64,000 nt of DNA from Lachnospiraceae bacterium (GTDB lineage: Bacteria; Bacillota; Clostridia; Lachnospirales; Lachnospiraceae). This document shows, one piece after another, positions 7,100-16,424 of the stretch (position 1 is the first letter of the stretch; every line of letters starts with the position of its first letter). The position numbers and the translations under genes were made by a program. The notes under the pieces are model-generated. The model ran no database searches. It saw only the letters and a list, made by a program, of their open reading frames with translations, and was not told the DNA's origin. The stretch covers positions 1 to 64,000 of the forward strand of contig JAGANL010000051.1 of NCBI GenBank assembly GCA_017624235.1. The letters are read 5' to 3'.

Positions 7100-8207
7100 A
7101 TTCCAACCTCTCCTGCTTGTTCTTGATTTCCTTCATAATCTCATAACTTTTCTCCGGCTGCTCCCACAGTGGACTATGAGCTGCATCTTCTATCAGATAA
7201 AAGCCTTTATCCGGCGCATCTATCCTGTTACAATATTCTTCTACCAATGGCCAGGGACAATTGTAATCATGATTTCCGCTCAAAAAGTACATTGGAATAT
7301 GAAATTTCAAATCATCCCTGCGATAATCTTTATTTTCCAATTCCTTATACAAAGTGGTAGTCCGATACATTTTCATTCCCCTGATATAATCGAATTTCTC
7401 CTTCACGGTGTAACAATGTGCCTTCAGGATAGGAATATCTATCCCCCAAAGCTCACTCTCATTCATGGTAGTCCCACCACCCGCTTCATGAAGAAGCATC
7501 ACATATTCGTACCAATCATGACAGACAACCTTTCCATTATCTCTTTTCTCTACCATCTTCTCCAGCTTCCTGAGTCTTCTGGAATCGTTTCGCTGTGTAA
7601 AGGTATCCTTCATAAATTCATAGATCAGCGTGTCATTGTCCTCTCCATCACAGATTACCTGTGCCATACCGATATAGGCATAATAGTGTTCTGGATATTT
7701 TTGGACGGTCTTAAGCGCAATATTGGTTCCACCGGAAAAAGCCATGATATATATCTTTTCTTTATGAAATCGTTCCTTCAAATACTCTGTAACAGCGACG
7801 GTATCAGAAATTAAAGTGTTTCGGTCAATGGTCGATGGATCAATATTTTCATCATAAACAATCCCCATTCCCCTGTAATCCCAGTAGCAGACTGTAAATT
7901 CATCTTCCAGATGTATATCCGGGTATTTTTCGTTCAAAAAGTAATCATCTGTTCCCGGACCGCTTGATACGAACAGCAGCACTGGATTATCCGGATTCTT
8001 TCCATTGATAAATAATCCGTTTTGTGCCCCATTGATATCCAGTTTGAGCTTCTCACTAATACTTCCCTCTAATGGATTGCCCTCATCATCCTTATATTCT
8101 CTGATTCGCCCTGTACTTACGATTACAAAATACAATAATACAACCATAACCAAGAAAACAAATCCAATCCATATTCCCATTAACATTCTGATTACCTTCT
8201 TTCTCAC
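7089..8207 (-). CDS. Membrane-anchored alpha/beta hydrolase
   Basis: A 372-residue hydrolase with one N-terminal transmembrane segment (residues about 8-31) and few preceding charges other than KK and R, so the catalytic domain is predicted outside the cell. The nucleophile elbow reads AFSGGTN (Ser preceded by Phe, a variant of GxSxG). The acid is likely in SGNHDYNCPW and the base His in DAAHSPLWEQP. The cap and overall order resemble proline iminopeptidase-like hydrolases. Start is GTG at 8207 with GGAGG nine bases upstream. It is encoded with the downstream TetR regulator. Substrate unknown; an ester, lactone or N-terminal peptide are possible. Confidence 0.8.
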   Translation of the reverse strand: MRKKVIRMLMGIWIGFVFLVMVVLLYFVIVSTGRIREYKDDEGNPLEGSISEKLKLDINGAQNGLFINGKNPDNPVLLFVSSGPGTDDYFLNEKYPDIHLEDEFTVCYWDYRGMGIVYDENIDPSTIDRNTLISDTVAVTEYLKERFHKEKIYIMAFSGGTNIALKTVQKYPEHYYAYIGMAQVICDGEDNDTLIYEFMKDTFTQRNDSRRLRKLEKMVEKRDNGKVVCHDWYEYVMLLHEAGGGTTMNESELWGIDIPILKAHCYTVKEKFDYIRGMKMYRTTTLYKELENKDYRRDDLKFHIPMYFLSGNHDYNCPWPLVEEYCNRIDAPDKGFYLIEDAAHSPLWEQPEKSYEIMKEIKNKQERLEYGR

Positions 8208-8244
8208 CTTTACAGACCTCCATAACTTTACTGTGTATATGTAT

Positions 8245-8297
8245 CTTTACACCGTCAAGTTTTATTTATTATAAATGTTAATCTTGACACTGTCAAG
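8245..8297 (-). promoter_or_regulatory. Promoter with two TetR-type operators
   Basis: The minus strand has TTGACA (8291-8296), a 17-bp spacer and TATAAT (8268-8273), a full consensus. The perfect palindrome CTTGACACTGTCAAG (8283-8297) covers the -35 box. A degenerate copy (8245-8259, CTTTACACCGTCAAG) lies 38 bp further downstream, past the -10 box. Both would be bound by the TetR protein of the operon. Confidence 0.75.
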
Positions 8298-8469
8298 TTT
8301 GTTGTAAATATGTTACCATGGTCAAAATTTACTGGAAACCTGAACAGTTATTTTATAAAAAGAAGTTGGTTATAATATGTTCTGACACCAGAAACGTACT
8401 TGCCATTTTAAATCATTGCATATACAATGCTTTTTAGTACATGAAAAAAAGCATGAAGGAGGATACCAT

Positions 8470-9696
8470 ATGACAGCAGAAAAATTATTGCAGGAAGCAG
8501 CAGACTTCCAGACACAGCTTATAGAAACAAGACATTACCTGCATACGCATCCCGGAACCGGTTTTGATATTCCGGAAACCGTTGCCTATGTCAGACAGGA
8601 GCTGACCAATATGGGCTACAGCCCAATCGAATGCGGCAAAGCGGGGCTGGTCGCACTGGCAGGCGGTAAAAAGCCCGGAAAGGTATTTCTAATCCGTGGA
8701 GACATGGACGCTCTTCCAATCACAGAAGAGGCCGACGTGGACTTTCGCTCTGCCAACGGAAAGATGCATGCCTGCGGTCATGATATGCACACGACGATGA
8801 TGTTAGGCGCCGCCAGGCTCTTAAAGGAGCATGAGGATGAAATTGAGGGAACGGTCAAGCTGATGTTTCAGCCTGCGGAAGAAATTTTTGAAGGCTCACA
8901 GGATATGATTGAAAATGGTGTTTTGAAAAATCCTGATGTCGATGCTGCTCTGATGATTCATGTCATGGCAGGACTTCCGGTTCCGGCAGGAACCGTCATT
9001 TCGTGCGATGGCGGTGTCAGTGCACCTGCCGCAGATTATTTTACCATCCGTATACAGGGAAAGGGCTGCCATGGCTCCATGCCCAACAACGGTGTTGATC
9101 CGATTACAGCCGCTGCACACATTATCACTGCCCTGCAGGAGATTCAGGCCAGGGAACTCGGACTTGACGAGGGTGCTGTCCTGACCATCGGTACCATACA
9201 GGCCGGCAACGCTGCCAATGTCATTCCCGATACGGCACAAATGGGCGGTACGATCCGTACCTACGACGAAAGCACCCGTTCTTTTTTAAAGGAACGTCTC
9301 ACAGACATTTCAAAGGGAATTGCTTCCGCTTTCCGTGCCGAGGCTGAGGTAACCTTCGGAAGCGGCTGTCCTACTCTGTTAAACGATAATGAGCTTGCCG
9401 TATGCACAGCCAAATATATCAAGGAGCTGCTTGGCCCCACAAAGGCATTTACTGCCGGCCAGCTGAATGCCATGTCCGGTGCCGGCAAAGCTCCTAAGAG
9501 CACCGGCTCAGAGGACTTTGCATATGTCAGCCAGGAGGTGCCTTCGATTATGTTTGCCCTGGCCGCAGGTCATCCCGATCAGGGCTACTGTTATCCGCAG
9601 CATCATCCCAAGGCAAAATTTGACGAATCTGTACTTCCGTCCGGCAGCGCAGTCTATGCTTATACCGCAATGCGCTGGCTGGAGGAACATAAATAA
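8470..9696 (+). CDS. M20D family amidohydrolase
   Basis: Zinc-dependent amidohydrolase of the HipO/IAL/YxeP kind, removing acyl groups from amino acids or small peptides. HACGHDMHTT (about 100-109) gives the Cys and His ligands, PAEEIFEGSQDMIENG the catalytic Glu pair, MIHVMAGLPVPAG the next His, and QHHPKAKFDESVLP the last His. The lid domain lies at about 185-300. The ATG at 8470 follows GGAGG by seven bases; longer in-frame starts upstream lack a site. At 408 residues it is full length. Transcribed alone on the plus strand. True substrate (N-acetyl-diaminopimelate, indole-acetyl or N-acyl amino acid) is not decided by sequence. Confidence 0.9.
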   Translation: MTAEKLLQEAADFQTQLIETRHYLHTHPGTGFDIPETVAYVRQELTNMGYSPIECGKAGLVALAGGKKPGKVFLIRGDMDALPITEEADVDFRSANGKMHACGHDMHTTMMLGAARLLKEHEDEIEGTVKLMFQPAEEIFEGSQDMIENGVLKNPDVDAALMIHVMAGLPVPAGTVISCDGGVSAPAADYFTIRIQGKGCHGSMPNNGVDPITAAAHIITALQEIQARELGLDEGAVLTIGTIQAGNAANVIPDTAQMGGTIRTYDESTRSFLKERLTDISKGIASAFRAEAEVTFGSGCPTLLNDNELAVCTAKYIKELLGPTKAFTAGQLNAMSGAGKAPKSTGSEDFAYVSQEVPSIMFALAAGHPDQGYCYPQHHPKAKFDESVLPSGSAVYAYTAMRWLEEHK

Positions 9697-9735
9697 TATA
9701 TTTTGTGACATCTACAAATAAAGCAGGTCTGACCA

Positions 9736-9922
9736 TCATGGCCAGACCTCTTCGTCCATAAACCCATAATACCGATAAGCCTCCTTCATAATATCTCTCG
9801 GAGAACCGGTCTGCCCTGTGCTGTTCCCCATTCGTTCCTCTTACTCTGGATCCAAACAATACTACCTTCTCCGGACTATATCTTTGTGCAATCTGTGCAA
9901 TTTGCAAATATACCTGTTTCAT
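9736..9922 (-). pseudogene. Remnant of a MNT-type nucleotidyltransferase gene
   Basis: The first 30 residues (MKQVYLQIAQIAQRYSPEKV, then VVLFGSRVRGTN) match the start of minimal nucleotidyltransferases, with the GS[R]xRG core of the active site. After GTNGEQ the frame is lost. Another frame then gives SPRDIMKEAYRYYGF and MDEEVWP before a stop at 9736-9738. The aspartates that complete the catalytic triad are gone. Such genes often belong to HEPN/MNT toxin-antitoxin pairs; no HEPN partner is found nearby. The remaining bases up to 10042 hold no gene. A GC-rich hairpin (AGGTCTG/CAGACCT) lies at 9725-9749. Confidence 0.6.
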
Positions 9923-10042
9923 ATTTATGCTTCCCATATTTATTTCCCCACCACTCCACTAATCCGTATCCTTTTTCAAGACTGCATGGAATACACTCAA
10001 AACACACAAAAGCAGACACCCCAAAAAGGCATCTGCTCTTTT

Positions 10043-10504
10043 TTACATAAAATCATCCAATAACAGCTCTTCTTCTATGACCTTCGCCGCAGCTGCCACC
10101 ATACGGCTGCACGGGCGGCTTGCATAATATTCCGCAGTACGCGCCGCAGGCTTTGCACTCTCTTCCCGCTGATCCAGTCCAAGCAGTTCTCTGCATAGGA
10201 TACTGCCCATCTCTTCCTTCAAACGGTCGCTCATAGTACGAACCTTCTCATACGCAGCGGTCTTTCCCGCTTCGTCTGATGGATCGGTAAAGCCCTGCTT
10301 TAAGCCGGTCAGCATCGCCATGGCACTGACCACGCCGCATACCTCCCGCATCCTGCCGATTCCGGCGCTCAACGGCCCTGACAGCTTAAGAGCTGTTTCC
10401 CGGTCTATTCCGAACAGATCCGCATACGTCGTAAAAACAGCCTGACAGCATCCATATCCGCTCTCGAACAGCTTTACCGCCTCTTCAATCCGACTCTGCA
10501 TCAT
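10043..10504 (-). CDS. C_GCAxxG_C_C family protein
   Basis: A 153-residue helical protein of the putative redox-active C_GCAxxG_C_C family. The conserved cysteines are in [10 protein letters not shown] (Cys19, Cys20), [10 protein letters not shown] (Cys56, in a VCGVVSAM variant of the GCAxxG core), the SILCRELLG stretch and RPCSRMV near the C-terminus. Function of the family is not established; it is often near metal or redox genes. Its start overlaps the stop codon of the SEC-C gene by four bases (ATGA), so translation is coupled. An inactivated family member sits in the ars operon at 3124-3340. Confidence 0.85.
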   Translation of the reverse strand: MMQSRIEEAVKLFESGYGCCQAVFTTYADLFGIDRETALKLSGPLSAGIGRMREVCGVVSAMAMLTGLKQGFTDPSDEAGKTAAYEKVRTMSDRLKEEMGSILCRELLGLDQREESAKPAARTAEYYASRPCSRMVAAAAKVIEEELLLDDFM

Positions 10505-11007
10505 GCGTTTTTACCACAGCATTTCTTATACTTCTTGCCGCTTCCGCACGGGCACGGATCATTCGGATATACCTTCTGTCCCTTGACAATCGTAGTAGAA
10601 GATTTCTGTTCCTTATACAGTGCCTTTTTGGTATCTGCATCAAAAATCTCATCCCATTCCGGCAGATTATAAAGCCAGTCAGCCTCTGCAGCTACCATAT
10701 TCTTATACAAAAGAGCCTTGTCAAAGCCAAGGTTTACATTCGTATCCTCTTCCATCTCTTCAATCGGATTGGCTTCCTTTAAGCTGTCGTTAATACCATC
10801 CAGAAATCCGGTCATGGTCATGATATCCACACCGTATTTTTCAGCCAGTTCTTTGACTGTTCCGGTCACTACTTCATCCGGATTCTTTAAAAGCTCTGCG
10901 TAAATATCTCTTTCCTTCTGGAAGTATGCTGTCCAGAGTCTCTGTAAATCTCCTTTATTGGCTTTCTCAGAATAAGCCATATCTCTCCACTGCTCTAATA
11001 ATGCCAT
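10501..11007 (-). CDS. SEC-C motif protein
   Basis: A 168-residue cytoplasmic protein. The last 20 residues are a SEC-C zinc-binding motif ([18 protein letters not shown]), as found at the end of SecA. Residues 1-130 are alpha-helical and acidic, without a motif I recognise beyond similarity to other SEC-C proteins of Clostridia. It is the first gene of a two-gene unit with the C_GCAxxG protein. Zinc binding is certain from the motif; the process served (secretion, proteostasis or RNA binding) is not. Confidence 0.85.
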   Translation of the reverse strand: MALLEQWRDMAYSEKANKGDLQRLWTAYFQKERDIYAELLKNPDEVVTGTVKELAEKYGVDIMTMTGFLDGINDSLKEANPIEEMEEDTNVNLGFDKALLYKNMVAAEADWLYNLPEWDEIFDADTKKALYKEQKSSTTIVKGQKVYPNDPCPCGSGKKYKKCCGKNA

Positions 11008-11077
11008 AATACTTGTCCATCCTTATCTGTATAAATACTTGTACATAATTTTTGCACATCTATCAGTAAGTATATAC

Positions 11078-11129
11078 TAAAAAAAGCGGAAAGTCCAGTA
11101 CCGATGTTGGCTTTTCCTGCCGGACTTCC
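11078..11129 (-). terminator. Intrinsic terminator after the MATE gene
   Basis: On the minus strand GGAAGTCC pairs with GGACTTTCC across a loop of about 27 bases, followed by GC and seven T residues. It ends the MATE transcription unit just before the SEC-C gene. Confidence 0.75.
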
Positions 11130-11142
11130 ATTCTTCCCCCCG

Positions 11143-12540
11143 CTACGTTTCCTCCATCAGATTATCCCTTGTAATGTTATTGAGCCACTTTCCGCTTCGA
11201 TACCTCTTAATGACCCACGGCCACTTGACAAATTCATCCGTGCAGAGCAGGAAATAGACCCATAATACCGGCAGCTTGAAGACAAAGGCTGCCAGAAATC
11301 CGAGCGGCACCGCATAGCACCACATATCAATCGTATCACAGATCATACCGAATTTGCTGTCTCCCCCTGCCCGGAATACACCGGCTATGAGGGTGGTATT
11401 CACCGCCGCTCCCATTACATAATAGGAATTGATAAGCAGCATATACTTCAGATAATGCCTTGCCGTGTCGGAAACGGAGGCAAACCGCAGCACAAAGGGC
11501 ATGGCAATCAGAATCAATATTCCTCCCAGTAGTCCGCTTGCCACGGTCAGCTTCATGATGTGGGAAGCATACCGTCTGGCATCCTCCAGCCTGTTTTCTC
11601 CGATTACATTGCCGAGCAGAATGCCTCCTGCGCTGGCCACTCCAAAGCACAGAATCGTACCGAAGTTACGCACTACGACCACAAAGGAATTGGCCGCAAC
11701 CACATCGTTGCCCAAATGTCCCAAAATCACGGAATAGGTGGAAAAAGCCACTCCCCAGGAAACATCATTTAACAGCGCAGGAAGGGAAAGCCTTACGAAA
11801 TCCCGGAACAGCAGTTTATTTTTGAAAAACATATACGACAGCTTCAATTTCAAATCCTGACTGCGGAAGGATACGATAAAACAGCCTATCAGTTCTGTAA
11901 GCCTGGACAGGGAGGTTGCCAGTGCCACACCGGCCACTCCCATTTTGGGCGCACCAAAGAGTCCGAAGATAAATACCGCATTCAGCAGAATATTCAACCC
12001 AAAGGCCATGGCATTTAACGCGGTACTGATCACCACTCTTCCCATGCTTCGAAGCACTGACAGGTATATTTCTGTCAATCCCCAGCACAAATAGCTGACG
12101 CTTAGAATCCGCAGATAAACCGCGCCCAGCGAAACCAGCTCCTCATCTGCGGTAAAGACCTGCATCATGCCTTCGGGAATGAAAACGGCTGCTGCCGCAA
12201 ACAGGACAGAAACCACGACCGAGAAGCGCAGTGCAATCCCCTCCACCACCCGGATGGCATAGAAATCCTTTTTTCCATAATATTGTGCACAGAGCATGGT
12301 AGCCCCCGTCCCAAGCCCATAATAGACCATGAACAGAATGCTGGCATACTGCGCCGCCAGGGAAACCGCCGAAATGGAAGACTGTCCCACATAGTTTAAC
12401 ATCACCACATCCGCAGAGTTGACCGCCGCACTGAGCAGATTCTGCAGCACGATCGGCACCACCAGCTTCATAATTTTTTGATAAAAATTCTTTTTCTCAG
12501 TATAACTTTCGTTTTTCCGGTCCATACTATTACTAATCAT
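11143..12540 (-). CDS. MATE family efflux transporter
   Basis: A 465-residue multidrug and toxin extrusion protein with twelve predicted helices in two related halves. The first half begins at KLVVPIVLQNLLSAAVNSAD and the second at FVRLSLPALLNDVSWGVAFS, the two pseudo-symmetric starts of the family. Exports organic cations or peptides by sodium or proton exchange. It lies directly downstream of the cobalamin operon terminator and has its own terminator at 11078-11129. Substrate not predictable. Confidence 0.9.
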   Translation of the reverse strand: MISNSMDRKNESYTEKKNFYQKIMKLVVPIVLQNLLSAAVNSADVVMLNYVGQSSISAVSLAAQYASILFMVYYGLGTGATMLCAQYYGKKDFYAIRVVEGIALRFSVVVSVLFAAAAVFIPEGMMQVFTADEELVSLGAVYLRILSVSYLCWGLTEIYLSVLRSMGRVVISTALNAMAFGLNILLNAVFIFGLFGAPKMGVAGVALATSLSRLTELIGCFIVSFRSQDLKLKLSYMFFKNKLLFRDFVRLSLPALLNDVSWGVAFSTYSVILGHLGNDVVAANSFVVVVRNFGTILCFGVASAGGILLGNVIGENRLEDARRYASHIMKLTVASGLLGGILILIAMPFVLRFASVSDTARHYLKYMLLINSYYVMGAAVNTTLIAGVFRAGGDSKFGMICDTIDMWCYAVPLGFLAAFVFKLPVLWVYFLLCTDEFVKWPWVIKRYRSGKWLNNITRDNLMEET

Positions 12541-12603
12541 TGGAACCCCCTCCTTTGATTATTCTTACAAAAGAGGAAAAATAATACTTATCCTCCCTTA
12601 TAA

Positions 12604-12639
12604 AGCCTCCGTAAATGCAAAGGCGTATTTACGGGGGCC
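12604..12639 (-). terminator. Terminator of the cobalamin operon
   Basis: On the minus strand GCC-CC-CGTAAAT and ATTTACG-GA-GGC pair into a long stem, then a short TTTATA run. It lies 16 bp past the last gene of the cobalamin operon. Confidence 0.65.
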
Positions 12640-12654
12640 TTCCTTATGCACTTT

Positions 12655-12897
12655 TCACGCCTGCCCCTTTAGCAGCCTGATCACCGTGTCATAATTCTCC
12701 GGCTGATGGGGGAAGGTACAATCCGTACAGATTTTAATCCGTCTCCCCTCCCGCTCCATGTATCGGGGCTTCCCCGGACAATGTTCCCTGCCATACAGCG
12801 GACAATAGCAGAACAGACAGTTAAAATCCTCTAATCCCTTATGACAGGGAAAATATTGACACTCTTTGTTTTCAAAAAAACGACTGGAATTTTTCAC
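12655..12897 (-). CDS. Cysteine-rich small domain protein of the cobalamin operon
   Basis: An 80-residue protein with nine Cys and several His, arranged as CQYFPCHKG, FNCLFCYCPLYGREHCPG and KICTDCTFPH. This is the Cys-rich small domain (zinc ribbon-like) that recurs next to cbiA and cobD-type genes in Clostridia. It likely binds zinc or an iron-sulfur cluster. It is the last gene of the cobalamin operon, six bases after cbiA. A role in cobalt delivery or as a partner of the amidating enzyme has been guessed at only from context. Confidence 0.85.
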   Translation of the reverse strand: MKNSSRFFENKECQYFPCHKGLEDFNCLFCYCPLYGREHCPGKPRYMEREGRRIKICTDCTFPHQPENYDTVIRLLKGQA

Positions 12898-12903
12898 GCT
12901 TTC

Positions 12904-14349
12904 CTACTCCGTTCCTTTCTGATATTTTGCGGCCTTTTCCACAAACGCTTTTGCAAAGCTTGGATTGGAAGGATAATAAAGGTGCGGAAAGCCCAGACAA
13001 TAGTTTTCTCCTTCTATCATACAGGAATAGCTCCTTTCTGTCACGGGTTTCCTGGCAAGACAGTCTTCTCCGTTGTCCGTACTGTCAAAATAGTGGAACT
13101 CATGTCCGCGAATGTGTTCGCCACGCGGCAGAAAGAAGCTTTGCTTTTCTTCCAATTCCATATAGCCAAAGCGTACCAGCTTCCCCGTATCGGCACAGAC
13201 ACCCGTAAGCACACCCGCCATTGGGTGTTCTGTCCCCTCCCTGTCCCGAATCGCAGAATGAAGATACATGAAGCCTCCGCACTCTGCCACCACCGGCATG
13301 CCCTGACTGACAGCCTGTTTTATGGCTTTGCGCATCTGAAGATTGCGACTCAGCTCTTCTGCGTACAGCTCCGGGTAGCCTCCTCCGAGCAACAGGGCAT
13401 GGCAGCGCTCCGGCAATGCCTGATCATGGAGAGGCGAAAAAAAGTCCAGCCTTGCTCCATATTCCTGCAGAAGACGCAGATTGTCCTCATAATAAAAGCA
13501 AAAGGCTTCATCCCTTGCAACTGCAATGACAGGAGCATCCTTTTTTCCCGCTCTGTCCATTTCCATACAGCACGTCTTCCATCCCTGAGTCGTTTCCGTG
13601 TCATATGCTGTGCCGGACGATATGCCGGCTTTTCGGTCGCTTCCTCCTGCCAACGCTTCTGCCTGTTCGGCTGTCTGACAGATTTTCTCCAGGGAAACGG
13701 TTTTTACAAACTCCTGTGCCGCATTCTGTAGTTTTTTTTGGATATCCTTACGTTCATTCGGCAGCACCAGTCCCAAATGCCTGCTTTCCAAAACCATATC
13801 CTTACGCTCCGGGAAATAACCAAACACCTTAATCTGCAACTCTTCTTCGATTAAAGGCCTGATTCTGTCATAATAAGCCCCGGACATCCGGTTCAGCAGC
13901 ACTCCCCGAATCAGCTGCTCCGTGTCATATGCCAAAAAGCCGGCAATCATGGGTATGACGGATCGTCCCATTCCCTTTGCATCCACCACCAGCATAATCG
14001 GGGTTTTCGTTACCTTAGCCAGATGATAGGAGGAGCCTTCCTCCCTGGTTCCTCCCAGTCCGTCAAAGAGCCCCATGACCCCCTCCAGCACGACAAATTC
14101 CTCGTCTGTCCGGTTTTTCAAAAAAAGTTCCCTCGTCTGCTCTTCTCCAGTAAAGAAGGTATCCAGATTCTTAGCCGGAATCCCAAGCACCCTTTCATGA
14201 AACATGGGATCGATATAATCCGGTCCGCATTTATAAGAAACGACCTGCATCCCGTTATTTTTCAGGCTCTGCAGCAAAACACAGGTAATCGTCGTCTTGC
14301 CACTTCCGCTTTTGGGTGCGGCAACCATAATTCGCCTCATCTTCTTCAT
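12904..14349 (-). CDS. cbiA: Cobyrinate a,c-diamide synthase
   Basis: ATP- and glutamine-dependent amidation of carboxylates a and c of cob(II)yrinate. The N-terminal half is a dethiobiotin synthetase-like P-loop domain (VAAPKSGSGKTT, residues 9-20). The C-terminal half is a class I glutamine amidotransferase with the nucleophile in VVAECGGFMYLH and the catalytic His in IRGHEFHYF. Length 481 residues, slightly longer than average because of an insert around residue 240-260. Located between the CbiJET fusion and the Cys-rich gene, with 14 and 6 bp gaps. Confidence 0.95.
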   Translation of the reverse strand: MKKMRRIMVAAPKSGSGKTTITCVLLQSLKNNGMQVVSYKCGPDYIDPMFHERVLGIPAKNLDTFFTGEEQTRELFLKNRTDEEFVVLEGVMGLFDGLGGTREEGSSYHLAKVTKTPIMLVVDAKGMGRSVIPMIAGFLAYDTEQLIRGVLLNRMSGAYYDRIRPLIEEELQIKVFGYFPERKDMVLESRHLGLVLPNERKDIQKKLQNAAQEFVKTVSLEKICQTAEQAEALAGGSDRKAGISSGTAYDTETTQGWKTCCMEMDRAGKKDAPVIAVARDEAFCFYYEDNLRLLQEYGARLDFFSPLHDQALPERCHALLLGGGYPELYAEELSRNLQMRKAIKQAVSQGMPVVAECGGFMYLHSAIRDREGTEHPMAGVLTGVCADTGKLVRFGYMELEEKQSFFLPRGEHIRGHEFHYFDSTDNGEDCLARKPVTERSYSCMIEGENYCLGFPHLYYPSNPSFAKAFVEKAAKYQKGTE

Positions 14350-14363
14350 AATCCTTTTGCCCC

Positions 14364-16424
14364 TTACGCACAGAAAAAGTCAAAGGTACAGATCCACACC
14401 GGATTTTCAGCCTGCATCAGATGATACCGTCCCGCTCCTCTTGCCCGGTTTACCTGCAGCTGAATGATATCCACGTTTTTTACAGGATACAGCGATAGGA
14501 TCTCCCGTATTTCAGAAATAGTCTCCAGACTGACGGCATGGATGGCGATACGCATTTCCGGATTGATCTGATACAGGACTGACAGAATTTCCCTTAACCT
14601 TCCTCCGCTTCCTCCAATCAGGGCATGCGTCGCTGCCGGCAGTTCGGTCAGCCCTTCCGGTGCCTTTGTCTCTTTTACTGTAATATTTTCCAGCCCAAAC
14701 CTTTTTTGATTTTTTGCAATCAGAGAAACCGCTTCTTTCTTCTGTTCTATGGCATAGACCTGTATCTCATGGCTAAGCCCTGCGATTTCCACTGCCATCG
14801 AACCGGTTCCGCTGCCGATGTCGTAAACCACCGCGCCCGGATACAGCTTCATTTTACAAATACTGACCTCACGTACCTCTTCCTTGGTCATCGGCACCTG
14901 ATCCCTGATAAATGCTTCATCGGCCAGGCCGTGTGTCAACATCCTTCCGACTGCCTGAGGATTATGAATCAAGCAGGTATATAAGCCTTCCTCCTTCAAT
15001 GCACAGCATTCCTCCGGTGTCAGCCTTTTAATCTGCTGGTCTGCATAGGAAAGCTGATAGCCTGCTGTAATCTCACATTCCGTCAGCCCGGCTTCTGTCA
15101 AAAGCCTTCCCAGCCGATTAACATCCCTTACACCGGACATTAACAGAAACGTCTTTCGCTCCTCCCTGATTCTGCGGGCAAGATTGCAAAGCTCCTTTCC
15201 ATGAATGCTCCAAACGGCCGCATCCTCATAGCTTTCCCCGATGCAGGAGGCCAGATAGGCAACGGAAGAAATGCCGGGAAGGATGCGTAAGGATGCCTTG
15301 AGCCGTCCGGCCTCTGTTTCTTCCCTCAAAGCCTGATACAAGGCCCCACAGCCGCTGTAAAAACCGGTGTCACCAGAAAAAAGGATGACCACCCTCACCT
15401 GTTCCAGCAAAGGATGTGTCTTCCAAAGCTCCTGCAAATACGGAATAATCTGTCCGGCCCGATAAAACGGCTTCTTTTCCAGTCTGGGAGTATACGGTGC
15501 AAGCATCCGTTCTGCTCCAAGCAGAATGTCAGCTTCCTCGATTGCATGCTGCACTTCCCCGGTCAGACTGCTCTTTTGTCCCATGCCGACTCCTGCAAGC
15601 GTAATCTGCAGCCTGCTGTCTGACGGAATCTTTCGTCCGAAAAGCTGTTCCAGCTTACCGCATACTTCCCCAAAGGAATCTCCTTCCTCCTGCCCGGGCT
15701 GTCCTATGACAAAGACCGGAATCCCGGCCCGCTCTGCCGCCTCCAGCTTTTCCTGATACCCGCCTGCCATCCCGCTCTGCTTCGTCACAAGACAGGAAAT
15801 TCCATATTGTTCGATCAGCGCCTCATTCAGCTTCACGGAAAACGGCCCCTGCATGGCAATGACCTGCTTTCCTTTGAGTCTCTGCTCCATACAGACCGAA
15901 AGACTCTCCATACCGGGAAGCACCCGTACATAAAGCCTGCTCTTTACCTCCTCCGACACACAATATGCCGCCAGCTCCTTGCTGCCCACCGTCAGCAGAA
16001 TGTTTCCTTCTGTCTCCTTCAGCGCCATGGCACACGCCTGATTGGATTCAAAATACCGCACTCCTCCATCCGCTTTCTCTGCACCCATCTCTCTCTTTAA
16101 GCGCAGACAGGAAACCTTCGTCTCGAATTCGTTTTCTCTCAAACGATTGATTTCCTCTACCGCTTCCCGGATATTTCTTGTCACCACCTCGGCATACGGA
16201 TGTGTGGCATCCACTACAGCTTCAAAATTTCCCTTTTGAATAAAATCCTTCATTTCCTCCCGGTTCATCCTCCCGCGATGCACGTTTCTAAGCGGATGCT
16301 CCTTTAATACAAGCTCTCCGTATTCCGTCGCAACGCAGACCGTATGTGCCATTCCTGCTGCCGCCAGACATTCCGACAGCCTTCTTCCTTCAGTTGTCCC
16401 TGCAAAGATCAGTATGTTCCTCAA
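14364..16424 (-). CDS. Trifunctional CbiJ-CbiE-CbiT fusion
   Basis: One 686-residue protein joins three steps of the anaerobic corrin pathway. Residues 1-255 are cobalt-precorrin-6A reductase (CbiJ/CobK: ILIFAGTTEGRRLSECL at the start, VDATHPYAEVV). Residues about 268-480 are the C5-methyltransferase CbiE (LAGVGMGQKSSLTG, ILFSGDTGFYSG). Residues about 490-675 are the C15-methyltransferase and decarboxylase CbiT (VYDIGSGTGSMAVEIA, the SAM-binding loop). CbiET fusions are common; adding CbiJ is less so. Start is TTG at 16424 with AGAGGG seven bases upstream. The first codons overlap the end of cbiH by 35 bp. Confidence 0.93.
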   Translation of the reverse strand: MRNILIFAGTTEGRRLSECLAAAGMAHTVCVATEYGELVLKEHPLRNVHRGRMNREEMKDFIQKGNFEAVVDATHPYAEVVTRNIREAVEEINRLRENEFETKVSCLRLKREMGAEKADGGVRYFESNQACAMALKETEGNILLTVGSKELAAYCVSEEVKSRLYVRVLPGMESLSVCMEQRLKGKQVIAMQGPFSVKLNEALIEQYGISCLVTKQSGMAGGYQEKLEAAERAGIPVFVIGQPGQEEGDSFGEVCGKLEQLFGRKIPSDSRLQITLAGVGMGQKSSLTGEVQHAIEEADILLGAERMLAPYTPRLEKKPFYRAGQIIPYLQELWKTHPLLEQVRVVILFSGDTGFYSGCGALYQALREETEAGRLKASLRILPGISSVAYLASCIGESYEDAAVWSIHGKELCNLARRIREERKTFLLMSGVRDVNRLGRLLTEAGLTECEITAGYQLSYADQQIKRLTPEECCALKEEGLYTCLIHNPQAVGRMLTHGLADEAFIRDQVPMTKEEVREVSICKMKLYPGAVVYDIGSGTGSMAVEIAGLSHEIQVYAIEQKKEAVSLIAKNQKRFGLENITVKETKAPEGLTELPAATHALIGGSGGRLREILSVLYQINPEMRIAIHAVSLETISEIREILSLYPVKNVDIIQLQVNRARGAGRYHLMQAENPVWICTFDFFCA

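Noticed and set aside
12841-13731. A 296-codon plus-strand frame opposite cbiA; similar long frames opposite cobQ, the CbiJET gene and cbiG
   Set aside because: All lie fully antisense to confident cobalamin genes, show shadow-frame composition and lack start signals.
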